DNA of 64,000 nucleotides from Gracilariopsis chorda (lineage: Eukaryota > Rhodophyta > Florideophyceae > Gracilariales > Gracilariaceae): contig NBIV01000138.1 in assembly GCA_003194525.1 (NCBI GenBank), positions 1-64,000 on the forward strand. Reading direction: 5' to 3'. How positions within the stretch are numbered: position 1 is the stretch's first letter; every line of letters begins with the position of its first letter. Both the position numbers and the translations under genes were made by a program. Under the pieces are notes generated by a model. That model was not told the DNA's origin. It saw nothing but the letters and a program-made list of their open reading frames with translations, and did not search any database. Of this stretch, positions 47,236 through 57,988 are shown one piece after another.

Positions 47236-47617
47236 AGCGCTTCGTCATCCACTGAAGGCATGAAAATCGTACATACAGCGATTCCACCACTCGTTCAACG
47301 TTTTGCGTCAGAACCAAGCGCTTGCTGACACCCCTCAAAACCAAGCGCAAACCCAAACTTACTTGCAACACTACTATAAGGACAAAGTTTTTGCAAAACG
47401 CTGTCCTGTATAATCTGTGTCCACATTTTTCAGCCCGTCCGGAATGTATCATACAGTGCCTATAGGACAACGTCCTCCACAAAAGGTGTCAAAAATGCAC
47501 ATACATGCACATACAGCGTTTCCACCACTAGGTCAACGTTCTGTGTCATACCATGCCCAAGCCGACACCGCCTATAGCGCTTTCCTAGCCCATACCTACA
47601 AGTAACACTACTATAAG
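47236..47617 (+). repeat. Dispersed repeat R240: diverged unit plus copy 2
   Basis: Copy 2 (47381-47617) matches 37487-37726 closely. It is preceded by a diverged unit (47236-47380) that keeps the same skeleton: a CATACAGCG-TTCCACCACT block, a GTCAACGTT-like block and a CAACACTACTATAAG end. Where copy 2 has AACG/CTGTCCT palindrome half-sites, this unit has CCAAGCGC motifs of the neighbouring 75-bp array (47311 and 47338). Units thus share a backbone but carry different palindromic motifs. Confidence 0.75.
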
Positions 47618-47700
47618 GCAGTTCTTTGCATTGACAAGGAGTCATTGTCAAGTGCATCCAGTATCCTTACGCACGATGATATGATCACGCGAATTGAGTC

Positions 47701-48983
47701 TTAACCCCATTGCTCACCCTGTCTTATAGAAAAAATGATAGCTGAGCCCGTACAAAACAGTACTTCCCTCGACTCCTGGTCATTTCCAATGTCTGTTGCA
47801 AGTTGAACAACAAGGTCGGAAGAAAGCATGTCACAAATGTGAGCAGAGCGTGAAGTGCGAAATAAAACGCTTCGGATAATCGCATAATCCCTTCTGGGTA
47901 GTGGTTCTCGCATAGACCTTGGCTGTTCTTCAAACGATTGTCCGATAATTCCCTGTGTGGAGCAGAGTTGTATGGAGAACCGCGGCATAAAATTCGTTTC
48001 CAGACTTGAAGTTGAGGGGTTTCTCATGAATACGACCCCATCTCTTCGCTCTTGAACTCCCTCGACGAATCCCAAGCAAGATCTATATCACGCTGCCTGA
48101 AGAGGCGCTCGATACACCTGTTTTCTTTCGAAGAATTTCGCAGGAAGCACGAACATATCGATGCCAGAAGCACCAAAAAGAGCGTTTCTGGGTAAGTTCC
48201 AACATCATATAGCATGCCCTTGAGATAGAGGCAGGCTTTAGCGAATTGCTCTTCGTCCTGGACATGTTCAATAAAACCCTTAGGATGCCACCAAAATTTA
48301 ACGGTCGAAACAAACCCGGAGACGGTATTTATTATCGAACACTTTCTCATGGTACTATGGTCCAAGACATATCTGGATGCTAGAACAAACCCAGCAATAC
48401 GGACAAGTGCAGCTCTGAAAATATTATGTCCAGATTCTGACATTCCTAGCATATGGTTTTTGGCATCTTGGAGCTTGCGAATACGTCGCAACGTTGCGAC
48501 AAAGAACAAGGAAACTGGAGTGGAAGCGGCATTGCGTGTGGACGCAATCATGTTCAAATGATCGTAAAGGCCATAGGGGCTCCCCAGGGCTGTAGATATC
48601 ATGTTCTCCAGGGCTTTAACTCAAGCCATCTTTCCCTCTCCAAGGCCAGATATGACTGATAGTAGTACTTCAATTTCGTACTTCGTACCCTAGAGAAACA
48701 AAAAACAATGGTTCAGCACATCAGATCATAGTGGCCATAGTCTTCGAGAAACACGTCCATCATGTGAAGTAGACCCTTGCAAGATTAATAGAGATAAGAA
48801 ATTCTGATTCATAACCATTGTGACTGTTCCCTTCAGAGACACTCGAATACATGCTCTTATCGAATTCTCTGCCTCCAGGGGACTGCCTGCACTCTTCGCC
48901 AAGGCTGCATTCATCAAGATCGTTTTCCACTTATCAATATTCTTAACGAAGATCAATTGATACTCTGCGAGGAGTCTGTGCAC
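47701..48983 (-). pseudogene. Unknown gene, possible intron, frameshift and stop
   Basis: I do not recognise the family. Frames 48983-48726, 48602-48024 and 48075-47701 belong together: the first two are in the same frame, and the third follows after an indel at a GGGG run near 48030. Between 48726 and 48602 the minus strand has a pyrimidine tract ending TTTCTCTAG (about 48685-48696), typical of a 3' splice site. Coding sense resumes after it and meets one TGA near 48620. The stop at 48726 may therefore be inside an intron. The protein has hydrophobic helices (for example LFLVLLASICSC and LSLLILQ) and conserved-looking charged stretches. Confidence 0.4.
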
Positions 48984-49179
48984 TAATGCGTCCCCATAAT
49001 TTGCTTATTTGGCGTTCGAGCCCGCGAGGGAGCACGTGTTCGTCAACCATGGGCTGGAGAAGAGCACGGGCTGTTACTTGCGCGTTGGCGGACCGCCCGT
49101 TGCTTATCTTGAACTTGTTGAAGTCCAAGCAGCACTGGCGGTGCGGAATCCACATTGAGAGGCGGTAGTTCAAGCAGAA

Positions 49180-49560
49180 GGTTGAGCAGGCGTTTGCGCT
49201 TCACTCCATGCCGGAGAAGACGCGCATTTTAAGGGAGGCTATCTGGCGCCAGTGGTGGAATCCCTTTCGAGAGCCTCCGTTTCATGCCATCAACGATTAT
49301 CTTGGAGGGAAGACGTTGTTCTTTTTTCAGTTTTGAATGCGGTAACTGAACAACTTGATGACGATGAATGTGCCATTGCGGCAGCTCGCATGACGTTTTA
49401 TATCGTGTTTGTGAGCTTTTCGAAAGGCGCTTGCTGCCGCTCTGGCTGTTATCTATCCCGGTTTTCGTGGTGTATCGCACGGTGAGAAACCTGGAGGCGC
49501 TTGTCCTCACGCAGCGCTTCCATACCGAACCACGAGTAAAAGCAGCCGCCGCATAGAAAC
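49180..49560 (+). pseudogene. Possible anoctamin/TMEM16-like remnant
   Basis: The plus frame near 49186-49340 reads FALHSMPEK, then IWRQWWNPF and INDYLGGKTLFFFQF. This resembles the anoctamin pattern of F-x-L-H, a tryptophan-rich spacer and I-R-D-Y-F-G-x-K-x-x-x-Y-F before the first membrane helix. A hydrophobic LLPLWLLSIPVFVVY in another frame (about 49430-49475) could be the following helix. Frames change at least twice. The match rests on a short motif and may be coincidental. Confidence 0.25.
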
Positions 49561-50115
49561 AGATGGGCAACTTCAGAACAAGGCGGCAGAGAAAACGTCA
49601 TATCGAGAGCGAGAAGAGCTCAGAACGTGCGCCCTCCGCAACACGCACAGCCGCGCGCAAAGAGGCGAGAGACACAACACGCAACAGCAGCGCCGGGAGC
49701 CAGCAGCAAGTGGCATCAAGCCACAGCACTCACGCGTGCAGCCGTCAATCTGTGCAGTACAACGCCGCGCCACGCCAAACCGCGACCAAACTCGGCTCCG
49801 CCGAAGCACAACGCTGCGACGTGGTCCACGACGCCCCACAGCCCGCGCTTCGCCGCCATAGCGCGCTCGACGCCCATAGAGCCCACGCGGCGCGTCACAG
49901 GCCACGAACACTTCTGTTACGCCATTTGGCCACTTTCCACGAAAAAGCGCACGCATCGTGCCTCGCGTGCTCCCCGCCACGCACGTGTGCATGCGCGTTT
50001 CTTCGTGCCCCCGTCCCCCCACCATCTAACTTTAGGAGCTCGCGCCGATGCCGTTGTTCGTCTCGTGTGTTCACCACCAGCGCAGAGCACTCCGCCTACA
50101 CGTCAACAGCGTCCG
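49561..50115. other. GC-rich spacer, no gene recognised
   Basis: Composition is noticeably more GC-rich and rich in CGC/GCA triplets, which opens long frames on both strands. None has recognisable motifs. Confidence 0.45.
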
Positions 50116-51416
50116 TCATATCCGGAAGTTCTCGTCCACCACCTTGCTAAAGCGCGTGCAAAACACGTCATCCTCAAAGCAAGCGCATCCCGCTCGGCCT
50201 GCGTCGTGCAACCGCTCTGCCAAAGCGTCCTCGCGCAACACCCTCGCCACCGCGTCTCCACCCTTCCGTGCGCCTGCAGCTACACCACTGAGATGCCGGA
50301 ATATTCGCCATGAATGGTGTGAACACCTATCCATCTTACCTTCAGCGCGCGTCGCAGCTCCTCACCCGATACATTCACTCGCACCGTTAACACCAACCCC
50401 TCGTTCTCCGCGCTTTCGCGCAGTCTGGCTGCGCGTTGGCGGTTGCCTTCATTGCGGGCGCCTCCGATCATCACCAGTCTGCACTTCACATCCCCATACT
50501 TCTTGCGTAACACCCGCATCATCTGCAGCTGAAACTCGTGATTCTTCTTGGTGGGCAACTGTCCGACTGATACGATCAACCCGTGCTCCTGTTCGCTTTC
50601 GTCGTTCCCCAGATCCAAATTGCATGGCGAGAAGATGCAATAGATTCGTCCGTTCTACAATGCACGCAAATCTGACGTCGTCCAGCTCGAGTTTGCCACC
50701 TTGAGATCAACAAACTGCGCCGGCATGCCGTACAACATCGCAAACAACTTGTAGTAGCCCACCTTTACAACCGTCTTCACACGCGAAGAGGCAATGCTAG
50801 CGTCATTATTAAACTGCTTCTTCCTTGAGCGAACCATAGACAGCATGTCGGTTGAGATGGTTGGATAGTACACATATGCCATTGTCTCGGCTCCGGGCAA
50901 CTTCGGCACAATCAACGCAAAGCTCTGGTTGGCAGTATCCACAAGAAGTTCAACCGGTTGCTTTGCCTAAGTCTTGGCACCGACCCGTAAAGCACCCAAA
51001 GCCTGAAGGCACAATGTGAAACGAGAATACCTTTTGCCATCAACCAGAGGAGCAAGCTTCAAGATATCCACTGGTTCAAAGTCGATCTCAGCGAAGTCCA
51101 ATCCGAACTGTAATGGAACTCGCTCACGTGACATGTTCACTGCGTTTGAAACACTGACGCGCGCGCTGTTCCGCGCCAAATATACTACGATGTGGAGGTG
51201 CGGCCATAAATTCTTCACCGCTACTACGGCGCAAGAGAACACGCGCTCACCGCCACCACCGTCTAGACAGTGAGGATGAAGAAAGCCAACCGAGCTTGAT
51301 CGGCGTCTAAAATTGATCAGGTGCTTGCGCTTACGGCTCCAGTTGTTACGGAATTTCAGCACCGCTAGTAGCGCCAAGAGCACGGCGTACGCATCCATTG
51401 CATAGCGAGAAACCAT
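50116..51416 (-). pseudogene. ALG11: ALG11 alpha-1,2-mannosyltransferase remnant
   Basis: ALG11 adds the fourth and fifth mannoses to the dolichol-linked glycan on the cytosolic face of the ER. The frame from the ATG at 51416 has a hydrophobic N-terminal anchor, then VGFLHPHCLDGGGGERVF, VYYPTISTDMLSMV, YYKLFAMLYG, ANSSWTTSDL, IVSVGQLPTKKNHEFQL, RLVMIGGARNE and GVHTIHGEYSGISVV. All are ALG11 signature segments in order. Lesions: TAG 50967-50969; TAG 50655-50657 at a position that is Trp in the family; and a deletion/frameshift near 50280. The deletion removes the segment that normally follows (E-C-M-A-A-G and S-G-G-P). A C-terminal helix ending TRFSKVVDENF continues in another frame to about 50116. 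Confidence 0.82.
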
Positions 51417-53154
51417 TTTTCTGAAATTCTTTCACGAGATAGGAGAAACTTGTCCCAACAACATGACAGACGAAACGCATCTAGCTTGCGAGCAGACAAA
51501 AACTCGACATTATAACGCACTCAACAAGGGAAGGGACAGAGCAGGGGAGGAACACAGTGCAGTAGAGTGAGCCAAGGAAGCTAGTCGGGGAGTACAAAGC
51601 GAGCTAGCATGGACAACAATCAGTCACACCCTAGGTCGGCGCAACATATCTTAACGGTAGCACACGGCGAACTACTGGACCGTGCTCAGAGCAGCGAGCT
51701 TCCGTTTGCATTCGTACGCCTCACCTCAGCCCCTAAGTAATGCGGTCGCTTCTCTTTCGAAAACCAGACGCGCCTATGCACAAGGAACTAAAAAAAAAAC
51801 GCAACACGCGGTCCTTTACAGCAACGGCAGCAACAAAAACCTACGCACAACGCGCACTGCACAGCGCACAGCCGGAAGCAAGCTGAAGGGCGTCAATTGT
51901 ATACAGGCACGCCAGTGGCGCCCATTCCCTTTGGTCGCCACTGGTGGCTGCGCCTTTCGCCGCCCACTGCGGAAGAGCTCGCGTTGCTGCCTTCACGACG
52001 TGAGCGTCGCACGTCGTGCACGCAGCGTCGCCCGTGTACCCAAAGCGCAGTAGCTTGCGCGTGACTTGCGTTCGTTTTGAAGGCGATGCACCAATGCACT
52101 CGCTCATGCATGTCACGCATCGCGTACGACGCCGCACCCACCACCCCCATTTTCGTTCCGCCACCAACAGCACGATTTTCCGTCCAGCGCGGCGACCACG
52201 CCCTCCATCATGCACCTCAGGCTTGTATTTTACCTTGTCACCAGCCGAACGTTCTCACTTTTCAGGCTCTCGCCGCTTGCCAGCCATCAAATCGTCGCTT
52301 GCAATGCTTTCAGCCCAGTCGCTTCTGCACCACGTTCTCTCCTTCATGCTGTCTGCCTTCGACAAGCGCGTCATCCAACAACACCCGCTCGCATGTACCA
52401 TTCGCGCGGAGCCTTGGATCAATATCTGCATCACACCGTCGCTTGTGCTGCAAATCTTCACGCCCAACCGCGTGTGTCAGAACAGCACAGCTCAGTTACA
52501 ACAGCTGCTCAACGTCGTCTGTAGAGCAATCCACACAGTGGGGTTTTTCCACTCTCGCGGTTCATATATCTCCACCGACACGTTGGGAGGTTTACACAAT
52601 ATATGAATTGGTGCACGGACCCCTTCACAGGTGGATGGTTCGTCGTCTTGGTTGGTTAAGGTTGGCACAGCATGCTGGATGGTTTGCACACGTGTCGTGC
52701 TATTTGCACCCATTTAAGGGAATAGCTATTCTATATCTATCTATCTATTTATTTAATTAGCTACTGTGTTTAGTTGACCCTTACAGTGGGTCGGCGCCGT
52801 TTCTACTTATGTTGGCAGGCACCGACCCACTCTGGGAAGTAAATCCCGGACAACCGAGTTGACACGTGTGTGGTGTGCACGGCACAAATAATGATCTTGT
52901 TTATTTCAGTCGATTTGATTGATGAGACCCAGCTTCCACCCTGGAAGCTGGGCTCAAGTGATAGCATATAGCACCTGACGGCCGCCCATTGCAGCCGCTG
53001 GGAGGACGAAAAAGAAACCAGCCCCAAAAACCACAACCACAACGTCCACCACCAACACCAACAAAGCTTCCCTTCGTGGTCCCTCCAACCTCCATTCCTA
53101 CCACTTTGTTGTGCCACATGGTAATCTCGAGGAGGGTTTGATGGATCCGGAAAC
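51417..53154. other. Spacer with two hairpins before the Gypsy element
   Basis: No gene is recognised; several frames at 52016-52760 lack motifs. AGTGGGTCGG at 52785-52794 pairs with CCGACCCACT at 52822-52831, and the same CCGACCCACT recurs at the 3' end of the Gypsy element (57823-57832). A strong hairpin at 52925-52954 has arms CCCAGCTTCC/GGAAGCTGGG. A short (CTAT)n run lies near 52735-52755. The region may include a decayed 5' LTR or leader. Confidence 0.45.
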
Positions 53155-54480
53155 ATGGCAACTACAATGACGCTTGACGGTGAAAATGTTGACGTTGTGA
53201 AGTTTTTCTTTTACTACGATAATGTCTTAAGGAAAAGAAAGACCGATAGGGAGAAAGCTGCATAGCTTCTTTGCCATTTGCAAGGACAGGCTTTGGACTA
53301 TTATTATGAAACCTATGCGGTTGATGATGCCTTATTGCCTGAAGCTGAGGACTATCGGACCGTACGAGAGGGCTTCTACAAGTCCTTCTCGGTGACTGTA
53401 GAACCTCAGGAGTATATCAGCAGAGCTATGATGTGCAGGCTCCAACCTATTGACACATTGGACTCCCTAAATGAAATGGACCACTGTTTTAGCAAAGCCG
53501 GCTTCAACTCTGAAGCTAAGTTTCGACTGCTTTGGAATGCAGTCAACGAACACATGGACATTGCACAGGTAGTGCTACTAAGAGGCACGTCAGACTATGA
53601 GTCTTTGAAAAAAAAAGATCAAAGATTATGTCAGCTGTAGAAGCTCATTTACATCTGCATTTGGGGGTAGTTCGTGCCACAGCCATAAGAATACCGAGAA
53701 GAAGATACTATTTCGTACACCGGAGCAGAAAGTGGAGGAGTTGGAGTCCCAAGATGAACAACTCACTGATAAGTTGGCGGACTTGACTCTTCTGATAAAG
53801 AAGAAACACAGTGAATCAAACACCGAAGGAAATACGAGGACATGTTCTTATTGTAATAAGCATGGACATGGAGCCAATCGATGTCCCTCCAACCCCCATC
53901 GTGACACCAGATGCGCCCGATGCCACAAGCTTGGACATTCTGAAGCTATGTGTTGGTCCAAGGCACCGATAGAGGACGAAAAGAAAGTTAGGATCCAAGA
54001 TGCGAATATCGAGTCCAATGCTGAACATATCCTAAAGGAGAGGGTGGCTCCCATTGGCATGAACCCTTCCGCCGCGCAGGACAATGTGGTCACGGAAGAA
54101 CAAGGAGAAAACTTAGTACCAGCGACGAAACGTGGTCCAGAAGGCGAGGCCCTACCAAACCAACAGAAGATCTCGAGGGTAGACATTGGTTCTTTGTTAA
54201 ATCCCAAAGAGCAAGGCAGAACCACAGAGCCAAAGGAGACCATAGATTTAACTCGTTTTATGGTTTATAAGCCTCGTAAAACGGCTCAGAGGCGCAAGAA
54301 ACCCGCTAAGAACAGGGTCTCTGTAAGGGCAAAATACTGGATCCCAGAGCATGTGGGGCGGTACAACGTCTTGATCGAGCTCGCCAATGCCTCTTGTGGG
54401 TTGAAATTTGGTCAGCTTCTCCGTCGTGACGCAGATGACGCAAAACGAGAAATATGGAAACTGTTCGTGAAGGGTGGCGG
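53155..54480 (+). pseudogene. gag: Gypsy gag: capsid and nucleocapsid
   Basis: Translation opens at the ATG at 53155. TAG at 53263-53265 interrupts the capsid-like domain, where the surrounding LLCHLQGQALDYYYE is typical of Gypsy capsid. The A9 run at 53608-53616 then shifts the frame; loss of one A restores it. A coiled-coil-like segment (VEELESQDEQLTDKL) precedes two zinc knuckles of the form C-x2-C-x4-H-x4-C: CSYCNKHGHGANRC and CARCHKLGHSEAMC. Gag packages the RNA. The polyprotein is continuous with pol in the same frame after the shift. Confidence 0.8.
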
Positions 54481-57400
54481 TGCTAGGAAGGTTTCCGCTG
54501 TCGAGAGTAGCCCTGGTTCAAGGAGGTTAAAGGTCGTGGTATTGAAAGTGTATGGCAGGGAAGCACACGCTCTTTTGGACTCGGGAGCCGTACCGAACCT
54601 TCTATCCACTTCACTGAGTGATAAGCTGATGCTCTCACCCGAACCAAGTGTGAGAAAGATAAAGGTTGCAGATGGAAACCCTTCAACCGTGAGGGGAGTA
54701 CTTCGTGATGTGCCTCGCTTCTTCGGAGATTCAAAAGTGAAGTTAAACTTTCTGGTAATGGACAATCCCCCAGTACACGTAATAATCGGTTGTCCTGCAT
54801 TGGAAGAAATAATGGCGTTCATTGACCTTGGAAACCAGACGGTGTCTGTTACTATCGATGGAGTGACCTCAGTACTGAAACTAGAGTTCGACAGACGGGT
54901 ATCAGGCTTGCTCGATACAAGTACAGAAAGTGAAGACTTTACGTCTGACACGAACGTCGTTCCTCCTTCATCCAGTTCTGACGAGGAGGAGAATGACCTT
55001 GTCCTGTCCGTAGTGAATGTAGAGCTGTACGAGCCCGATCTATCTGGGTCTGAAGATGTAAGTGACATGCCAGATATCCTAGAAGAAGAAGACACTGATG
55101 AAGAAAGTAGCGAGGGGAACGAGCTACATATTGTCGTCGAGCAAAGTGAAGAAACCGAACAATCCTCCCTGGTTGCAGGCAAGCTGCACCACTTGCCCTC
55201 GGACGCCCAAGAATCTACTGAAAGAATGCTGCGTGAAAAGAATAATACTGCATGGACTTCAAAAGACCTCCGTCCATCAGATTTGCCTATAAAGCATTCG
55301 TTTGAGCTTGATGATAATACCCCAATCCACCTTCCGGCGCGGCGTCTTCCCCCTCGGCACAATGATCTGGTTAAAACCGAGGTTGATAATATGGTGAGAA
55401 CAAGCATCATTACGCCCGCCAGCTCGGCCTGGTCATTTCCTGTAGTCATTGGTACGAAGAATGATAGTAAGCCAAGATTCTGTGTGGACTACCGCACACC
55501 TAATGCCAGGATGAAAGCCGACAGGTGGCCTCTCCCAAAGATAGAAAAGATCTTTGATGATCTCGCCGGGTCGAGTCTATTCACTACCCTGGATCTCTTT
55601 TCAGGGTACTAACAGGTTCGATTGTCGGAAGAATGCAAGGAAATAACAACATTTGTCTGCCGATATAGAACTTATCAGTTCGAAGTGATGCCTTTCGGAC
55701 TAATGAATGCCCCAGAAACATTTCAAAGGATAATGGATATCATTTTGAAAGGATTAAACTTTGTTGGAGTATACCTAGACGATGTCGTGATCTTTTCGGA
55801 ATGTATCGACGACCATCTCATCCATTGTGAAGAGGTCTTTTCGAGAATCGAAGAAAATGGCCTGAAGTTAAAAGTAGCAAAATGTAGTTTCGCCCAGTCA
55901 AAGGTTAAACTACTAGGGCATATCGTGGATAAGACGGGAGTTAGGGTTGATCCAGAAAAGATTGGAGCCATACAAAGGGCACCACAACCATCTTCTGTGA
56001 CAGAGCTGCGAAGTTTGCTTGGGCTAGCTGGTTATTATCACAGGTTCATTCCAGGGTTTGCTGAGGTATCCGCCGCCCTGCATGCAGCTACTTGGAGTAA
56101 AAAGAAGTGGAAGTGGACACCCATGATGCAACAAGCGTTCGAAGAACTCAAGCTTAAGTTGACTAAGCCCCCCGTTCTTGCCTTTCCAGACTTTGACAAA
56201 CCATTCATCGTAGAGACAGACGCTTCGTCTGTGTCTCTTGGCGTAGTACTGTCACAGAAGAAAGAAGACGGGAAAGTACACCCTGTGCAGTACGCTAGTC
56301 GTACTATGACCGCAGCAGAAAGGAAATACTCTACCTACGAAAGAGAAGCACTAGCCGTCATATTCGCGCTGAAGAAGTTTAACGTATACCTCTTATCATC
56401 CACACCTTTCAAATTGAACACTGATCATCAGGCCCTACAGTACGCTTTCCGTAAGAAATATATTCACGGACGACTCGCAAGGCGGATGGATCTTTTGGCA
56501 GAATACGACTTTCGGATTCAATACCGGGCCGGCTGCATGAACCGTGCCGCTGATTATTTGTCTAGGATTGAAAATAAGGAGGGGAATAGTGAAGCCAAAT
56601 TAAGCCTCGCGATGGAGGAAGTGTACACGAGAGACGACCAAGAAGAAGAACTTATTGCTACGAGAAAGATGCTTTCTGGCACGAACATAGAGATTGATGA
56701 CGCTAGCGTGCGCAGAAAGGTTAGGGGGAACGCTAAGCTTTTCATCATCTGGAACGGCACAATCATGAGGAGATCACAGAAAGGACTTCGATTCATTCCA
56801 CAACGACGAGATAGGAGAGCGATCCTACGCACGTTCTGCGATGAAATTGGACATTGGGGAATTCAGTCTACGAAAACATTTATACTAGAGAGATATTGGT
56901 GGCCGGGTGTTCACCGAGATACAGTCGACTACGTCAGGAGCTGTGATAGTTGTCAAAGAGCGGTAGCCATCCCGACGTATAAGACGAGTCTTAAGTACCC
57001 ACTGACGGGACTCTTCCACACATTCTCTATAGATTTCGCAGGCCCGTTACCCACCACTAACCGAGGAAACCGATATATGCTCGTGGGTGCAGAGCAAATC
57101 ACAGGATGGCCAATTGCACAAGCCACCTCTTCCGCTACAACTCAAGTTGCAACAGAAGTTATGAGAAAGGAAATCATCCAACCCTTTGGGCTACCCAGAC
57201 TGATAATATCTGATAATGCCACCTGCTTCCGCTCGAAGACGTTAGAAAGGTTTATGACTAACAATGGAATCACATGGAAAAAAGTACTGGCGTACGCTCC
57301 TATGTCAAATGGCCGAGCGGACCAACTGGTAGGAACCCTGAAGGGCGTAGTTGCTAGAGGAATCACTGGTGATAGAACAAACTGGGAACGCGTCCTACCA

Positions 57401-57847
57401 AGAGTGTTATACGGTTACAGAAGACGCAAAATGGCAGATGCAAAGTCACCATTTGAACTGCTTTATGGTACACCCCCATGAATGAACAACGCAGAGCCCG
57501 TGGACCTTGTTTCTCGTTGCACCGACTTTCATAGGAAACTAGAACTAATGGATTAAAAAGTGGGAAGAGCAACCCGTGCCTTCCGACAGCATGAACTGCA
57601 GCGTAGTGAACGACGATCGATTCGCTTCAACGTTGGTGACGAAGTACTCGTCGCAAAGGGTCAAGCAGTGAACGCAAAGAAAAAGTGGGCACCTTATAAA
57701 TCCCGGTTCTATGGTCCTTGCAAAGTAATAGGAGCATCTCATCCGCGTTATATTGTAACGAGCTCACACGGAAGGATATCACGTGAGCCTATATACGCTA
57801 GACGACTGGTATTATATCATCGCCGACCCACTCGTCTGCGGAATTAA
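54481..57847 (+). pseudogene. pol: Gypsy pol: protease, RT, RNase H, integrase
   Basis: The protease has LLDSGAVPN (54570s). An acidic spacer (about 54900-55180) follows, then reverse transcriptase: SWAFPVV-like region, FCVDYRTPNA, TTLDLFSGY, then TAA at 55610 where most elements have Trp or His, FEVMPFGLMNAPETFQ and the active site YLDDVV. RNase H has the catalytic pattern VETDASSVSLGVVLSQ and DHQAL. Integrase has a zinc region (GHWG...CDSCQ), SIDFAGPLP (first Asp) and ISDNATCF (second Asp). The third acidic residue reads Asp in NGRADQLVGTLKG where Gypsy elements normally have Glu. TGA 57479 and TAA 57554 precede the C-terminal FYGPCKVI module. Confidence 0.85.
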
Positions 57848-57988
57848 GCTACATCAATGACTGCAATAAGGAATACTGCATACAACGTAGAATAGTAGAA
57901 TACGTTTATTCGTGCAAATAGAAACCATGCATTGTGCTAACAGAACAGCAAGATTGACTCCAATGTGTCTGATGTTTGGAGACAGACA

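Larger units (their letters stand above)
53155..57847 (+). mobile_element. Ty3/Gypsy retrotransposon, degenerate, LTRs not seen
   Basis: The element carries, in order, gag with two CCHC knuckles, protease, reverse transcriptase, RNase H, integrase and a C-terminal GPY/F-like module: the Gypsy gene order. Five lesions interrupt an otherwise continuous coding path: TAG 53263, an A9 frameshift at 53608-53616, TAA 55610, TGA 57479 and TAA 57554. I compared the 400 bp upstream with the 400 bp downstream by eye and saw no long direct repeat, so LTRs are absent, highly diverged or further out. Only CCGACCCACT is shared (52822-52831 and 57823-57832). Confidence 0.85.

Noticed and set aside
49563..50313. 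Long plus frames in GC-rich sequence
   Set aside because: They have compositionally open frames on both strands, no motifs and overlap the ALG11 remnant on the opposite strand.
52016..52760. Frames of about 200 codons upstream of the Gypsy element
   Set aside because: No recognisable domain; composition resembles translated spacer.
10974..57847. Alternative genetic code with reassigned stop codons
   Set aside because: All three stops occur in frame, and where a homologous or paralogous residue can be read it differs each time (Glu, Trp, Ser, Gly, Leu, Thr, Cys). True frameshifts also occur. Decay explains this better.
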